From Grifola frondosa (Eukaryota > Basidiomycota > Agaricomycetes > Polyporales > Grifolaceae): a stretch of DNA of 64,000 nucleotides. This document shows, one piece after another, positions 1-13,242 of the stretch. The notes beneath the pieces were generated by a model that saw nothing but the letters and a program-made list of their open reading frames with translations, had not been told where the DNA came from and made no database searches. A program made the translations under genes and the position numbers. The stretch lies in assembly GCA_001683735.1 (NCBI GenBank), contig LUGG01000041.1:248001-312000 (forward strand), given 5' to 3'. The number at the start of each line of letters is the position of its first letter. Position 1 is the stretch's first letter.

Positions 1-165
1 GATACGTGAATCTGTTGGGAGTGAACATGGCCGTTGGACCTCAAGAGCGGGTGCCAGCCAAGATCCGGTGTCATATGCTCTTAGCCCTCATCCACTACCC
101 ACGACTGCCGACTAGTACTACGCTGAGCGCGCTGTGGTGTAATCCCAGCGTCCAGACGATGAACC

Positions 166-2479
166 ATGGAGAATGAATCGACATTCGTCGCTCCGGAGGG
201 CGTATACTCCGTGACAGAGGAGCACAAGCCGACTTTGCTCGCACAACATACCGCTAGCACGGCTCCGGTCCTGTACCCTACCAAAGTCTCGACCGTCTCC
301 GTACGGTTCCACGCCGCAAAGTCTGGAAACTCGCCAGGTCTGTCGCAATTGCTTGGGGGAAACCGAGAGGAGTACAAGAAGGAGAAGGTTGTGGCAAAGG
401 ACAGAGAAGACGGGCTCAGCGTGTCCAGCAGCGACACCCCGGACGAGGGAAATCCTTCTCCAGATGCCTCAAGTACTCCCGCACCCGACAGTGTCATCTC
501 TACCCCTACTCTTCCTCATGAACAACTCAACCACCTCTTCTCGCATACTCCGGCGGGGCTGGGTAAGAAGAAGACCGCGGCTCGACCGAAACGCAACATG
601 CGCACGACCTCCTCCACCTTCATCACACGGCTGCAGAACGCGGATAATCTGAGTAAGATACTACAATCAAAGCAAGGCGAAACCGTATTTTTGTTTTACA
701 ATTCGGCCAAATGCTTTGTCTGGACTGAAGCAGGTGCAAAGGCTAAGGTATGTCCACATTCCAATATCTTCTTAAGAGACTACAGCTATCTTAGGACCCA
801 CTGGCACGAATATACTTCTCTGCATATCCCACTTGTCACGACATCAATTTAACCACGGTCTCATCCGAGCGCATTGACGTGATTATCGGGTTTCATACAG
901 GCGATTTGCTATGGTTTGGTACGTGATCGGATCTCTTGTCTGTTTACTGTCTCCTCACCGATCCACAGATCCCATTTCATCGCGATACGGACGATTGAAC
1001 AAACAGGTGAGACAATTTGTGAGATGACGAGACGTGCGCTGATCAAATCCCAAGGGCCGCATATGCAACTCTCCATGTACAGCCATTCGTTGGGTCCCTG
1101 ATTCTCGGAACCTCTTCCTCGTCTCACATGCGGACGGAACTATCGTCGTATATGACAAAGAACGTGAAGACGGTGTGTTTGTTGCTCACGAACCAGGGCC
1201 GTCTTCTGCGCTTGCGTCTTCGCCAGTGGATGGCAGCTCATCACATAGCTCTCACGGAGAGTGGAATCCCTTAGACTCCATGTTTGTGACCATGCCTCCG
1301 TGGCACCCGGTTGCTGTGGGTGGCTCATTTTCCGCCGGTGGTAAGCCGGAGAAAGAGAAGAGTGCCAAAAACCCGGTCAGTCACTGGCGAGTTTCGCGTA
1401 GACGTATCGTAGGTAAGCTTTCGATTTCATGTGGGACGTCGAGAGACTCACGCTGTTTTTGTGGTGAAGATTTTGTTTTCTCCCCCGATGCTAAATTTGT
1501 AGCGGCAATATCTGAGGATGGCTGTCTTAGAGTAATCGATACCGTCGCTGAGCAGTAAGTCGAAAGCTGTTGTTCACATATAAAGTCTAACGCTTCGTGG
1601 TTATGAGGCTTGTTGATTGCTATGCCTCTTATTTTGGCTCACTTACCTGCGTCGCCTGGTCACCAGATGGCCGTTTCGTCTTGGTGCGTTTTAATGCGTT
1701 TTGAGTCATCCTTTCATATTTAAAATACCTCCATCGTTGCCCAGACCGGAGGCCAAGACGACCTTGTCACAATATTCTCTCCCTGGGAACAACGAGTAAT
1801 TGCGCGATGTCAAGGACACTCTTCCTTCGTCTCCGCCTTAGCCTTTGATGACATCCGCTGTGATGGTCGAACCTACCGGTTCGGCAGTATGGGTGAGGAC
1901 AACAAACTTATCCTGGTCAGTACCCGCCTTTCATTCTCTCGATAATGTCACTAAAGCGCACCGGCGAACACCCGCAGTGGGATTTCTCAAGCGGCGCTCT
2001 ACATCGTCCCAAACTAGCCGTGAGTTCGATCGCGTCCATCTAACATTTCAGGAATGCACTGAGCCTTTACGTCCCCAGGTCGCACACCACCCGCGACAAT
2101 CTATGACCTCCTCCATCTCCCTCGCCCTCCGCCGGCGCGGCGAGTCCACCATCTACCTCCCGCCCTCTGGCCCCATCGGCAGCGAGTCCCCTCTCCCCGC
2201 TACCACCCCGCGCCCTCTCGAAACGAAGTAGCAGTGGTCCAGCCCGTAGTAGTCAGTCCCCTTCCCCACACACGCTCCCGCGTTCCGCTGACCCCCAAAC
2301 AGGTAAAGCACATCGGCAGCGAGATGCTGACCGACATCCGCTTCCTCGCGCGCGGGCTGCTCACGGCGACGCGCGGCGGGCTCATCCGCTTCTGGATCCG
2401 GCCCATCGCCGCGCAGCCGCGCCACCTGCGCACGCAGAGCATGTACAGGCGCGCCTCCCAGGCGGACGCAATCGGCTGA
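166..2479 (+). CDS. creC: CreC / WDR20-type WD40 protein (catabolite repression, deubiquitinase partner)
   Basis: WD-repeat protein of the CreC/WDR20 family. In Aspergillus CreC binds and stabilises the deubiquitinase CreB in carbon-catabolite repression; that role is inferred here. The N-terminus has the family's APEGVY block, then a Ser/Pro-rich linker, then the conserved NMRTTSSTF and GAKAK segments (about residues 140-190). After a 47-nt intron (748-794) it continues with [31 protein letters not shown] and WD blades such as [10 protein letters not shown] and [15 protein letters not shown]. The C-terminal blade is near EMLTDIRFL and IRFWIRP. At least seven short introns are needed. The frame breaks once near 2195-2198: the stretch ending [13 protein letters not shown] and the following [16 protein letters not shown] lie in different frames, reconciled by one extra C in the CCCC run. 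The next gene is convergent. Confidence 0.85.
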
Positions 2480-2898
2480 CCGCGTATGTACCGTCGTCGG
2501 GCCCCGTATCTACATTTGGTGGCTCATGGACCATGTACTACCTCGTACTGTACGTACTATATGATGGGCCGCAAGGCTTATGTTAATTTTCGTCGTTTTA
2601 GTAGTTAATGATGCTTCTATACATTCTTGTTTTCGTACCCCTTTCGAACAGCGGTGCACGGTGATCGGATCGAGCCTTCCATCATCCATTATAGACACGT
2701 TCGCGGCCTCATATCCATCAATCACACACACCTGTCACCGCGCACCTGTAATCGAACAACGCTGCGCCCGTTCCAGCTCTCGCCAAATGCGCCGACGCCC
2801 GCGCGTTACATTTCATCTTTATTGATCTAATTACACAAGTACCCGTACACACGTCGTCAAGCAACAGCAGTTGCACTATTACATTAATAGAACAGACA
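2480..2898. other. Convergent intergenic region creC / OPT copy 1
   Basis: 419 bp between the stop codons of two convergent genes. It should hold both 3' UTRs. Short ORFs here show no family resemblance and I see no repeat or RNA gene. Confidence 0.5.
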
Positions 2899-5800
2899 CT
2901 AGTTGTCCGGCAAGAGGCAGCGATCAGCGGATAAGTTGAAGTCTACGAAGCGTCAACGTCAGCGGAGCCCGCATTGCGGGCATTGAGCGGACGTACCGTT
3001 GCCCCACCACTGGGGAAGGTGTGCGCAGTTCCTGATGCGCCAAACACGGCCTGTAACGAAGAAGACACGGAAATGAACGGCTGAGTTCGTGTACCATGCG
3101 GGCCCAGCAAAGAGAACGCACGAAGTTCAGTATGAAGCTGATGACCTGGGTTCCGCCGTCCAGCGCCGCAGCGACAATGTAGCTGTGACGGAATCAAAGA
3201 CGTCAGCGCCGCATTCGAACCCCCCGAAGAGAAGCAGAAGGAGACGCACTTGTACTTCGTGAACCAGCGCGGGTAGCGCGTGCGCACCCACCACTGCGAG
3301 AAGATGCCAATCACCATGGAGGGGTTGACAGATGTGTTGATTCCGACGCTCAGGTAGCACGAGTACTACACCGGAAATTAAACATTAATCTCCCCACATC
3401 ACATAAGAAGCCAGAGATAAGCCACACACCTGCAAGATAATCGCAGTATTAAAGTTCTCGAAGCCGGCCTTGGGCCAAATATACCACTGCATCCGAAATT
3501 AGTTGACGCACCGACACCACGGTAAATGACAGCCATTATTACTCACAGCCGCAATGAAGGGGAGCGGTAGAAAAACACCAATGGCGAGGGAGATAGGGAC
3601 CATGTGGTATATGGCGTGCGCGCCGAACATTTGCGGACCAAGACCACCCCAAGAGATAGCATTCGCTGGAGGCCATCGGATGAGTAGGAAGCTATGTGAA
3701 AATGCATGAAGAACATACAATTGTAACCCTGCGCGTTCTGGCCAGACCAGAGACGAGTTCCAGAAATGGAGAGCAGCGCTGTGTAAGAAGACCTTCAGGC
3801 ATTCCATCCATGACAAATCCAAAGATAGACGTACCATCCCTATTCGAATCCACAATCGTAACCATCATAACATCTACGGCGCAATAAATCAAATAGCTCC
3901 CGATAAATTGCAGCCACACTCACAGTTCAAGATAGCGCCAACGACCGTCCCCAGCATCTGCATCAAGAAAGTCACTCTCGGTGCCAACTTCACATACTGT
4001 CCAAGTTTCAGATCCTGGAGCATTGCAATAGCCTGAGACATGGGGTGTTGCCCGTACAGCGCCCCATACATGTTTGCAACCGGCTCCCCAGGGACGAGGT
4101 ATGCGGTGATCATTTGGAAGAACCCGTTCGCGGACGAGTTGAATTCGATGAATCCGATCGTCGCCGCAAGGGTGGCGAAGAGCGAGCATAGCGCGAACGA
4201 GATGATGAGCAGCACCGTGAGCGCCCACCATGGCAGACCCGAGTGCCCTTCGTAGTTGGTCGCTTGCGCGATCGCGTATGCACCGAGTAGTACGACAAAA
4301 TACCACCAGCGCGGGATCTGCTTGTACACCTTCATCTTCTCATAATGCTGGATTACCGCAAATAACAATAAGCACATAGTGGAAGATATCTTGCAGATGA
4401 CAAGATGCTTACCACGTCGTGAACAATTTGAGGAGTCTTGTTCCAGGGGTTGAGCGACAAGATAAAGGGCTTAAGGTCTCGCCAATGCCAGAAGGCGACA
4501 TGGGTAACGGTCGCGCCGAGTGACAAGTTCGAGGTGATAAGATAGAGGGCATTGGTTGCAGAGAAAAATGCAGGCTGACAATAGAACGTCAGCTTTTTTT
4601 CTTCTCAAATTATGGAGTGAAGGCGACTCACCCCAAGTTGCTCATACTTTACTGGGTCAAACTTGCCATTAGTGAGAAGGGCAGTCTGGTTGTACTGTGT
4701 CCCGTCCTGAGCCTACGAAACAAAGTTGTCAATTACCATCCGTATCTGAAAACCTGCTACCGTCACTCACGAAAATAGCTTGGCTCATGAATGGGAAGTC
4801 CTTCGCCCTCCACAGGTTCCCATAGTACACTCCAGCCATGAGGATGTAGGTTAAGAAGATACCAATATCCTGGTTGATCTGGAGCCAGATGGGGTTGTAC
4901 AAGCATGTGCTTGAGATCAGGTTCCAGTCGAAGGACCACGATAGAAGGCCCATGCCCTCGTTATTGCTCGCGCCACCAAAGACATTCCGGAACACTGCGC
5001 TGCTGTTGTTGGCGAGGCAGAAAATGGACACACCAGTGAGCAGCGGAAGATCCCTAAAGACCCAAGGAACATCAACATGTGCGATGTAGTTGGAGGGCTA
5101 GAGAACGGACGCACACTGCGGGATGATCTCCCAGACGAACATCACGGAAAATACCGTCCAGAAAAGGCGGACACGTTTCGAGGTCATTTGATTGTCGTAA
5201 TGGAGCGCCTGGAATAGGTTAGCAGTGGAGACTGCACCGCATATAGTGAGTAAATCAGCCACCGTGACGCCCGTGAATGAGCTTACTTGTAACGGGCCAG
5301 AAGCACTTTGTTGGCTTGACCAAGATGTCTTGCAACAAGCCGGCATAGCCATAGCCCAATAACTGGGAGCCGATCAAAGTGAAAATGGCAAGACCACCGT
5401 TCTATGATAGAAAAGAATAAATGACATCATCCGCCGGATTCAAAGTGGACCTACCATCTTATTGTTGTAATACACTAGATGAATTGTGATTAGCAAGTAT
5501 GATCAGAAGCGCGAACGATGACAACATACAATCCTGAACGGAGATGACCTGGATGGCGGTCGCAGAGGTGGCAGCAGTGGACGACATGATGATGATCGCC
5601 ACATGTTCCTTGACTACAGAGCGATGGTGAAAAATGCATATAGCCAACGAGAGCAAAAAGACGAACTGTTGAAAGGGCCAGGGTTGAGGAAGCGGAAGAA
5701 GCCCTTGCTGGGGAGGAGCATGTGCATTCCATTGCCGAACCAGTAAGACAAGATAAGCAAGAAGAGGGTCGATACAAGGAGGGTCTGCGGCTTGAAATAA

Positions 5801-6232
5801 TAAATTTGCGCAAGAACACTATTGACGAGAGATAAGGCGACGCCATGATAGGCCAGTAGACAGAGGATGGACTTACGCTCCAAACGCTGAGAAACCAAGA
5901 CCGAGGACAATTGTCCGGAAGGTGATGGACTGCAACTCCGGCTCATCACGCGTTGACAGGACCTATCCGTCCGCAATTAGCTGCGATGAAACGGTGCTGG
6001 CGTCAGAAAAGAAGCGGGGTACCTTGATGGCGACCTCATATGCCTCTTGGACGAGGTATTCGGACTCGCTTGCCTCGTCGTTCTGGAGACGTTCCTCGAA
6101 CTCCTCGACCTCTTTGGCCATCTGGGCGTCGTCGATGGAGTCGGCGGGATCGCCACCCTTCTTCTCGAGAGAGTCATTGGAGACGTGTTTCTCGTCGTCA
6201 TAGGTCGGCAACTGAGATACGGTGTCGGCCAT
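2899..6232 (-). CDS. OPT family oligopeptide transporter, copy 1
   Basis: Proton-coupled oligopeptide (OPT/PTR2-type) transporter of the plasma membrane, importing small peptides or glutathione-like compounds. The start at 6232 opens an acidic, hydrophilic N-terminal tail (residues 1-70) leading into RDEPELQSITFRTIVLGLGFSAFGA, the usual entry to the first membrane segment. Later hallmarks are SYWFGNGMHM, KEHVAIIIMSSTAATSA, NGGLAIFTLIGSQLLGYGYAG, LFWTVFSVMFVWEIIPQ, SWSFDWNLI, GLPWWALTVLLIISF and GQHPMSQAIAM. The final exon ends in NLSADRCLLPDN at 2899. About fifteen short introns are needed. One break is visible at the GGGG run 3012-3015 (coding CCCC): an extra base is required to read HTFPQWWGN into the last exon. 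A paralog lies at 46425-49731 in opposite orientation. A TATA-like TTTAAATA sits about 60 bp upstream of the start. Confidence 0.9.
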
Positions 6233-9195
6233 GATTAAGGCAGGAGGGGGACAAGAGAACCCTGGAGAAAAGACGGACGAGGAAAGGCATATTTAAATGG
6301 GAGAGGGCGCATAAGAGATGGGAGCACATGGTACGGTGTTGATAGGTCTGTCAAATGATAGGAAAGCGTTTAGGCTTATCAGCCACAGATAGGCACACGG
6401 TGAAGTATGGTATATTCTTAGCAGTAACAGAAGGCGCGATGACAGCCGTAAACATGACACTTGCGAGATACATATGGTAGTTTCCTGTGCTTCTTCCTAC
6501 TCACTTGCTATATCGGGAGCCAGCCCCACTGACACCTGCTTTCCGCATCACGAGCTTAACTGCGCTCGTTCTTACTGCGGAGAATAAATCAATATCTGAC
6601 CGCACGCCTGTGAATAGCACCGATAGCCGAATCCTCATCTTAATTTGGTCGTTCGTAACGAAAACTCGCCGGACAAGGTGTCTGCCGACCCCAAACACCG
6701 CCTTACCACCACCGCGTAAATTTGGACCCGAGCAGACCGAGGTGGCTACTTATCTGCCATCGCCGCATCATCTCCTCCGAGTCTTCCCCGGCACCCCCAT
6801 CCCCCGACGCGAACAGTCTCCGCGAACTCTGGCCGCTAACTCTGTCGTTCGCCGACTCTGCGCCTCCTCGAGTGTTCTGCGAGAAGCGAGTCCATCTGTC
6901 CCGCATCGCCCGGCCTTCAAGGGACTTCCTCTTCATTCCAGAACTCGCAGATCATCTCGTTTATCAACCTATAGCACCCGCATGTCCCTTTTGAAACCTT
7001 TCATTTTAGTCTTGTGATAAGAGTGTCGACATGGACTTCCAGAGCAAGTTCGATGGTGCTCTTGCAAGCTGCAGCCCTGCACACGATATCCTCCTCCCTC
7101 CACTCGCGGTCAAACCTTCATCTGAAGCTCCGGCCCTTATCTCACCGGTACCTTTGCCCCAATCCTTTGTTGGCAGAGCTCTCGATTGTGCCACGCCACC
7201 AACATGCTAACCTACCGAGTCGCATGCACACTGTCGTTAGTTTTGATCATCAGCGACCGTTTCATCGTCGTCGCTCCGGCGGTGCGCATGCGAGTTCTTT
7301 TTCGAGGCAAGTGTATTGCCTCTTTACGCCCATTTTATTGCTCCGTGTCCGACAGGCCGGTGGGTAGATATTATTCCCTGGGACGTCATATGCTTCCACG
7401 CGGAGATGTCAGCTGGAACCCACCACGCATTAAGGTCATCCATCGGAGATGCACTACTTCGCGCAAGGAATCTCAGGCGTGTTCCTTGTTCCTCGCGCTT
7501 CTATTCTTAGCAGCGCTCCCGCGCTCCTGATGGCAGTTTTGTCACGAACATATCACGCCTGATGACACGGCGCGCACAAGCCTCCACAAGTCTCCCCGGT
7601 GCGGCGCGGCTATGGACCACAATTAATAGCAGCCGCTTAGCAATGCTCTTGCAAAAGTAGCGGATGCAGAGGGACGTGCCAAGTGCACTCGTCCGTCATC
7701 TATCGCCAACGTTCTCATCGGACATCCAGTCCGCAACTTTATGCGATGCAATTGCTGATTTCCGCCGCCTGCTGAGCCAGCAGATTCAATTTTTCGCACT
7801 CTGTTTGACGGACAGGCCGCTTGTGGCCGCAAACGAACGCGGAAACCTTCGGCAAATATGCACCTGGACAAACGCCGCTGAGCCTGGTTTGTGCTTCTCA
7901 GAAGTTTTGTTTATAAAAGATATGTACCACACGTCTTGGGCTCGGGCGCTCTTACTCCTCTTCACATATGAGCCTGAGGACTTCGACACCGACAGGATCG
8001 CAGTCAGGTCACATCTCACCGAAGTGGACAGCCTGTGCGCATTCTCAATCACTCCAGATGCTTTACATCACGCCGATATCTCGGCAGTGATAGTCTAGTT
8101 ACCGCACACTACTGTGACCGTTCTTTCAGGGTGCGTTCTTCCAAAACGATAACCCTCAAAGATGAGCTCTCCCAGTTTAAAACAGCACCGTGATCCGTGG
8201 TTGCAAGGATCAAGGCCTCGAGCCTTAATTAATTGTCGCCAGACCCTCATTCGTGCATTCCACACTCTCATTATCACAGCGAAGCCTCCATAAGCGCTCA
8301 TATATCATACACCACGATGAGAAATGTGCAAGAATTGTCCCTGCACACCCATCTTTTGATACGAGCTTAGTGACAGCTTGTAGTAATTCTTCTCAGGGTT
8401 GCCCAGAGCCTCGAGCCCCAACCACTCAATTCGGCCGCTTTATGAACCTTGTCAGAGTTCCGCCACCGGGGAAGATAGCAGATACCCCATGGATGCTGGG
8501 CGCATCAAGCCCTAGCGTCGGTCGATGCACGGGGTCACCGGCGGATGCTCAGACCCAGGACCGTGGTCCAACATCACAAGAAGTCTCGGACGCTGCCGTA
8601 GCAAGATAACAAAGTTGAAGTCAGTGCTGCACTTATCGTGTCGGCCTGCCAACGACGCTTTGTTGCTTGACTCTGCAGGGTGCCGGCCACTTCCATGCTT
8701 CCATCAAATTTCCATGCGAACGAGGGCTCCCGCGGTGCTTGATGGCCGTGGGCTTCTGAAGATCTGGCGACATTGTGTGGCCGTTAGCAATGCTCGTTGG
8801 CGAGAAATGATACATCGCACATGGTCTCGAACAACGGACTGTGAGCTGTTGTTCGTACGCTCACGACCGCGCAGCGTCGCGGCTGCTGCGAATGGAGCAA
8901 ATAGTACAGGTAGTGTTTATATAACCGGGTGATATGGGTATGCATACAAACTAGAGTAAAGGAGGGTAACAGTGATACCGATATCGATGCAGCAAGAAGG
9001 AATGTGAGGCGTTCAGTGCGTTGGAGAATGACCCATGTAACAAGAAGAGAATATGTATGCTGCAAGATCGCGTCAGCACGAACCACACAGCCCACGCGCG
9101 GCGCACGCACCAAATATCCGCAGGCAAACACAGGCGACAGGGCGCGCAACACGCTGGCGGGCCGCATGCGGGCCCCTTCTAATGCAGCGGTGCGC
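6233..9195. other. 3 kb region without a recognisable gene; weak + strand coding signal at 6.5-8.1 kb
   Basis: This interval lies between the OPT copy 1 start and the PAC1 stop, so it includes the OPT promoter and the PAC1 3' UTR. I recognise no family. There are + strand open stretches at 6487-7017 (176 codons) and 7664-8098 (144 codons). A short frame at 7031-7207 starts MDFQSKFDGAL, and a segment at 7316-7510 contains RWVDIIPWDVICFHAEMS, which looks protein-like. A TGCTAAC branch-site-like sequence at about 7203-7209 precedes a CAG acceptor near 7250. These could be exons of one fast-evolving gene with indel errors, or chance. No exon model is supported well enough to call a CDS. Confidence 0.3.
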
Positions 9196-10927
9196 TCATG
9201 GCAGCCAGACCTTGATCGTCTGGTCCACGCTCCCCGACGCCACGACATTGACAAACTTCTCCACCTCCCCCGCCTTTGCGTCTGCACCCGCGCCGTTCGC
9301 CTTCGCGGTCCCGTTGCCCGCGCCCGGCGGCGCCTGCCGTCCCCAGGCGAGGCAGGTCACGAAGTGGCCGTGCGCCTGGACGGTCTTCACGCAGCGCCCC
9401 GTCGTCAGCTCCCACACGCGTATTGTGTAATCGTCCGAGGCGGACAGCAGGAATTTACCCGTGGGATGGAAGACGAGTGCGCGCACCCAGTTGTCGTGTC
9501 CAGCCTGTGATCCGCGATCCAGTCTCAGTTCGTAAGACAGCCGGAACAAACAAGACTCACTAAGCTGCGCAGAAGTTGTCCGCTCTGAGTGTCCCATAAC
9601 TTGATGCTCTTGTCTCGAAGCCGGTGGCGAGATACGCGCCGATCCGCTTTGTTCTTTCGGTGTTCTGTGCCCATCAATTCAACTCTGGGGAGAGGGTGTG
9701 CTGGACGGCCTGAGCTCACCGGAATGGCCGCTAATTCGCGGATGGCGGCATATGCGGAGACGGGCGCGAACACGACCGCTTCTATTGTGTGGTCGTGCCC
9801 TCGGAGCTCCATCTTCAACTCTCCTGTGAGGGGATCGGTGATGCGTGCAGTCTGACGTATTCATCTCACTCAAGCTCAATCCGTATATCTGGATATTACT
9901 ACTCACCTGATCATTGGAACAACTTGCAAGTAATCGTCCATCGTCCGAGGTACTACACATCGCACCCAGTCTGAATGGCCGCTGATTGTACGCACTAGAT
10001 GGCTGGAAAGTTTGGACACAATGTCAGGACGTTGAGGGCAAGTCAGATAATGATACGAACGTGGATGCGACGTCAAATATTCGAATGGTTCGATCTGGCT
10101 CGCGCTTACAATATGCTGGTCGCCGGGCATGAATCGCACAGACGAGACTGTATGCTCATGTCCAGGGAATGTCTTGATGTTCTTCCAATCGTTTTGTACA
10201 TCCCAGACCTTGATGAAGAGATCGGAAGAGCAAGTCACTGGACGGAACGCCACACCGCCGTGAGGCGTTATGAAACCTACTCCGAGGATCCGCAAAGGAA
10301 CTCACCAATAGAGTGCCTTTGCTATCAAAGTCAACGTCATTGACTGCCCTTGTATGCCCTTTCAGTGTCCGCTCAAATTCACCCGTCTCCCAGTCCCAGA
10401 TTTTGACGGTAGCATCCTCGCTCGCGATGCGAGGAGATTAAAGGTTGGATGGAACGCAACTTTGAGCACTTGTCCACGGTGTCCTGTTAAACATATGATG
10501 CGGGGGCTCGAGGAACCCAGTCTGTTTGCAATGCCGCACGCTTGGCAGGGGAGAGAGCGAGAGCTCTTCTTGAAGGGCGGCGTTTCTGTTCTCTAGATCC
10601 ATTATCTACGATGGAACCACGAATACTCCCTCCGTCAAGGAACGCTGTCATGCGAGGTACGCATGTATGCGCACTTCTTTTGCAGTCGTATCACACTCGT
10701 CCACTTCTTCTCCAGCAGTCCAGCATATTTGGCCTTCGGATCCGGTGAGTAATCGAGGTCTGTATCGGCATTGAGAGCATTAAAAGCATCTGTGAAATTG
10801 TTCGAATGCAAATATTCCAGGATAGACTTGTGGCTAGCAATGACGAATTGAGCAATCGAGCTGAAAGCTGATCCGGAGCGCGTTGCCACCTACATTCCTC
10901 CTTTTGCCGCTCCGAGAGCGTCGACAT
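9196..10927 (-). CDS. PAC1: LIS1/PAC1 (NudF) dynein regulator
   Basis: LIS1 homolog that regulates cytoplasmic dynein for nuclear migration along hyphal microtubules. The ATG at 10925-10927 gives [11 protein letters not shown], followed after an intron by the LisH segment [19 protein letters not shown] and then the [10 protein letters not shown] and RLQKK coiled-coil entry. Seven WD40 blades follow, for example [80 protein letters not shown] and the terminal [13 protein letters not shown]. The frame breaks twice by one base. Near 10097 SAS and [11 protein letters not shown] are out of frame. Near 9616-9619 [10 protein letters not shown] and [10 protein letters not shown] are out of frame. The family is normally needed for healthy hyphal growth, so sequence error is likelier than decay. 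Confidence 0.92.
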
Positions 10928-11364
10928 CGTGGCTTCGTGGAGTTGCAATCAGGTTGCCGTTAAAAAGAAACGCCGCAGAGTAAAACGCGTTATTAGAGAT
11001 GAGCGCGAACTGAGATATATGCAGCTGTAACCGTCGTCTTCCGAGCTCGTTGTAGTGAGAGATCTGGTGGGCCGCCATTGCCTGTTTAGGAAACTGTGGC
11101 ACCTTCCGCGATCGCCGTGAAGAATGCACAAAGCAAGAAAACTTACTGCATGGTCTTGCGTTCGAAACCGGTTATATCTACTATTTTCACAGAACCATTT
11201 TATCGAATGACAGAGTCACAAAATTTATCCATGACACATGTGAGCTTCATAGCTCGGGTGTGAAAAACAAATGCGCAGATCCAAATATAACATTGGCACA
11301 CACCATGACGATACATTTCGGTATATCTCAAATGCTACAGCAAAGGCAGGTTCTCCAAAAAAGT
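10928..11364. promoter_or_regulatory. PAC1 upstream region and 3' region of the Gfd2-like gene
   Basis: 437 bp upstream of PAC1, both neighbours on the minus strand. It must hold the PAC1 promoter/5' UTR and the downstream UTR of the next gene. I see no convincing TATA box or motif cluster. Confidence 0.35.
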
Positions 11365-13242
11365 TCAGTCAGTAGTCATCATCCGATTCACGTCCCATGC
11401 ACCAGGCTCCATTAAGGTCATAGCTCCCGTATTCTTCGTCGGGGTCACTGTCTGCGCATTCGGTTGGATCATGTCGTTTGGATCGAACTCTTCATCGTCC
11501 TCTTCGTCCTTGACTTCTCCGCTACTTGATGGACCCGCCTGCATGGCTGAAATGTCTGCCTGGGGCTCCGCTTTCATTTGCGGCTGTGACAACAATCTGA
11601 GAGCCCGCTGCTCGTCTATCGCTGGACCATGCGCCATCGACTGCCACATCTGCGCCAGCAGTCTATCACGCGCCTCACATGAATTTCTCTGTTGTCGGAC
11701 ATCGAATAGATCCACTCACCTGGATTCGGTACCTGCACACCAGCCTTTGTCATTCACCTCTTCATAAATCACCGCTCCATCTTCCCCCTTGATCGGGGAT
11801 ACGTCTCGCACACCCAAAGATTTCGCGCGAGACAAAAGCATCTCTTCAGGGGATGTGGTTTGCATCAGCGTCTGATACATCTGGCGTATGTCTACCACGT
11901 AAACGTGCGGATGAGAGGACTGTGTCGGCGGGGAACGTGGACGCGAATAATCCTTCCTGTCTGCATCTCGACGGGGTGATTTAGAGCGCGACGATCTACG
12001 CTTGTAGTCGTTCATCCGATAACCATCATTGTAGCCGGGGTTACGATCCCCACTCTGGTAGTACCCTTGCTTTGAACCGGACGCACTATCGGGACAATAC
12101 AGCAAAGTGCATATACCAGATGCCCATTCATATGGCGATTCAGATGTTTGCACTCCTAACGAGTTGAGAATTTTCAACGCCTTCTTCTCGTCGTAGACAA
12201 GGAGAATCTTGGATCGGGAGCGCTGGCCGTTGTGGAAGGGAGCAAACAAGTCCTGGAGCAAAGTGCCAATTGAGGCCTTGGGGATGGTCTTGGTATCACC
12301 GTACTTAAGAGTCTATAATTTTTGGTGCGGACATGACAGTCTGAGACAGAAGCTCGGTCATCCACGGTAAAGATCACAACTTACAAGACGCTCCTTATTA
12401 CGATTCTGCAGGAACCGATTTTCCTGAACGATATAATGGGTAGTAGACACCGGCATCATGTCACTCCACACACTGGGACTATTGAACTTCGTCCAGCCAA
12501 TATCGAGGACTCTTGGGTCTTGCAGCCGATCCTTAAGTGGCCGCGTATCAGCCGTCCAGGTATTAAACGCTATCGAGAATATTTGTGTGTCCTGCATCCA
12601 CGGGGCGGGGTTCAGTGCAAAGTCGTTTTCATTGCTGAGTTCATTTCGACAAAGGCGTATGAATATCCTATCACCAGATCGATTAGCCAGACTATCAAAG
12701 GAGTCTCCTAAGGATGAACAAACTGACCGCTGATACTCGAAAGCTGCTCTCGATAGTCCTATCGCTGACACATCGTCGCTGTTTGTGTAGCTCGTATTGG
12801 CTTTGCTGCGGTCTCTCGGCTCACCGTTCTTCGTCTTCTTGTTGGATACATAGGCGTGCAGCTTCACAGACAACTCTTTCGTATTCACAAAATGTATCGG
12901 GGAGAGTGAGAGGAATTGTTGAGAAAGCAAGGGCTGTGAACGAGGAAGCCTAAAACCAAAGACTTGTTTGTACTGATCTTCAGACACTAAAAGATATGAA
13001 GCCCCATTCGGCAATATGCCTTGCAAAGAAATCCTAGTTAGTGTTGATGGCATGGATGGATATGAAATCGATTCACCGAGTACAAGGTCGATTGAGGTAG
13101 ATCTTCTACAACACAATTCTGCCAAAGCATCACAGGAATTCTCTCTAGAAGAATCGTAAATTCACTGTCAACGGGCACCTGAATAATCTTACTTTATGTG
13201 AGCCTTGAAACCTCCAATCTGATAGTAGCGGACAGTCTGCAT
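11365..13242 (-). CDS. Gfd2/YDR514C-like C-terminal domain protein (RNase H-like fold)
   Basis: Resembles fungal proteins with the Gfd2/YDR514C-like C-terminal domain, a ribonuclease-H/DEDD-exonuclease-like fold of unclear function. The start is placed at 13242 (MQTVRYYQIGGFKAHIK), joined by a roughly 48-nt intron to the exon with CCRRSTSIDLVLGESISY. The domain runs through LDIGWTKF, HYIVQENRFLQNRNKERL, YGDTKTIPKASIGTLLQDLF and ILLVYDEKKALKILNSLGV, ending near VYVVDIRQMYQTLM and NDKGWCAG. A basic Arg/Ser-rich insert (KRRSSRSKSPRRDADRK) interrupts the domain, and an acidic tail follows (KDEEDDEEFDPNDM). Frames join without a detected break. The usual first acidic residues of this fold are not obvious (IAFNTW where a D-x-E would be expected), so catalysis is doubtful. 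Confidence 0.7.

Noticed and set aside
8929..9510. 193-codon + strand ORF
   Set aside because: Much of it is antisense to the PAC1 C-terminal WD repeats, which are clearly conserved on the minus strand.
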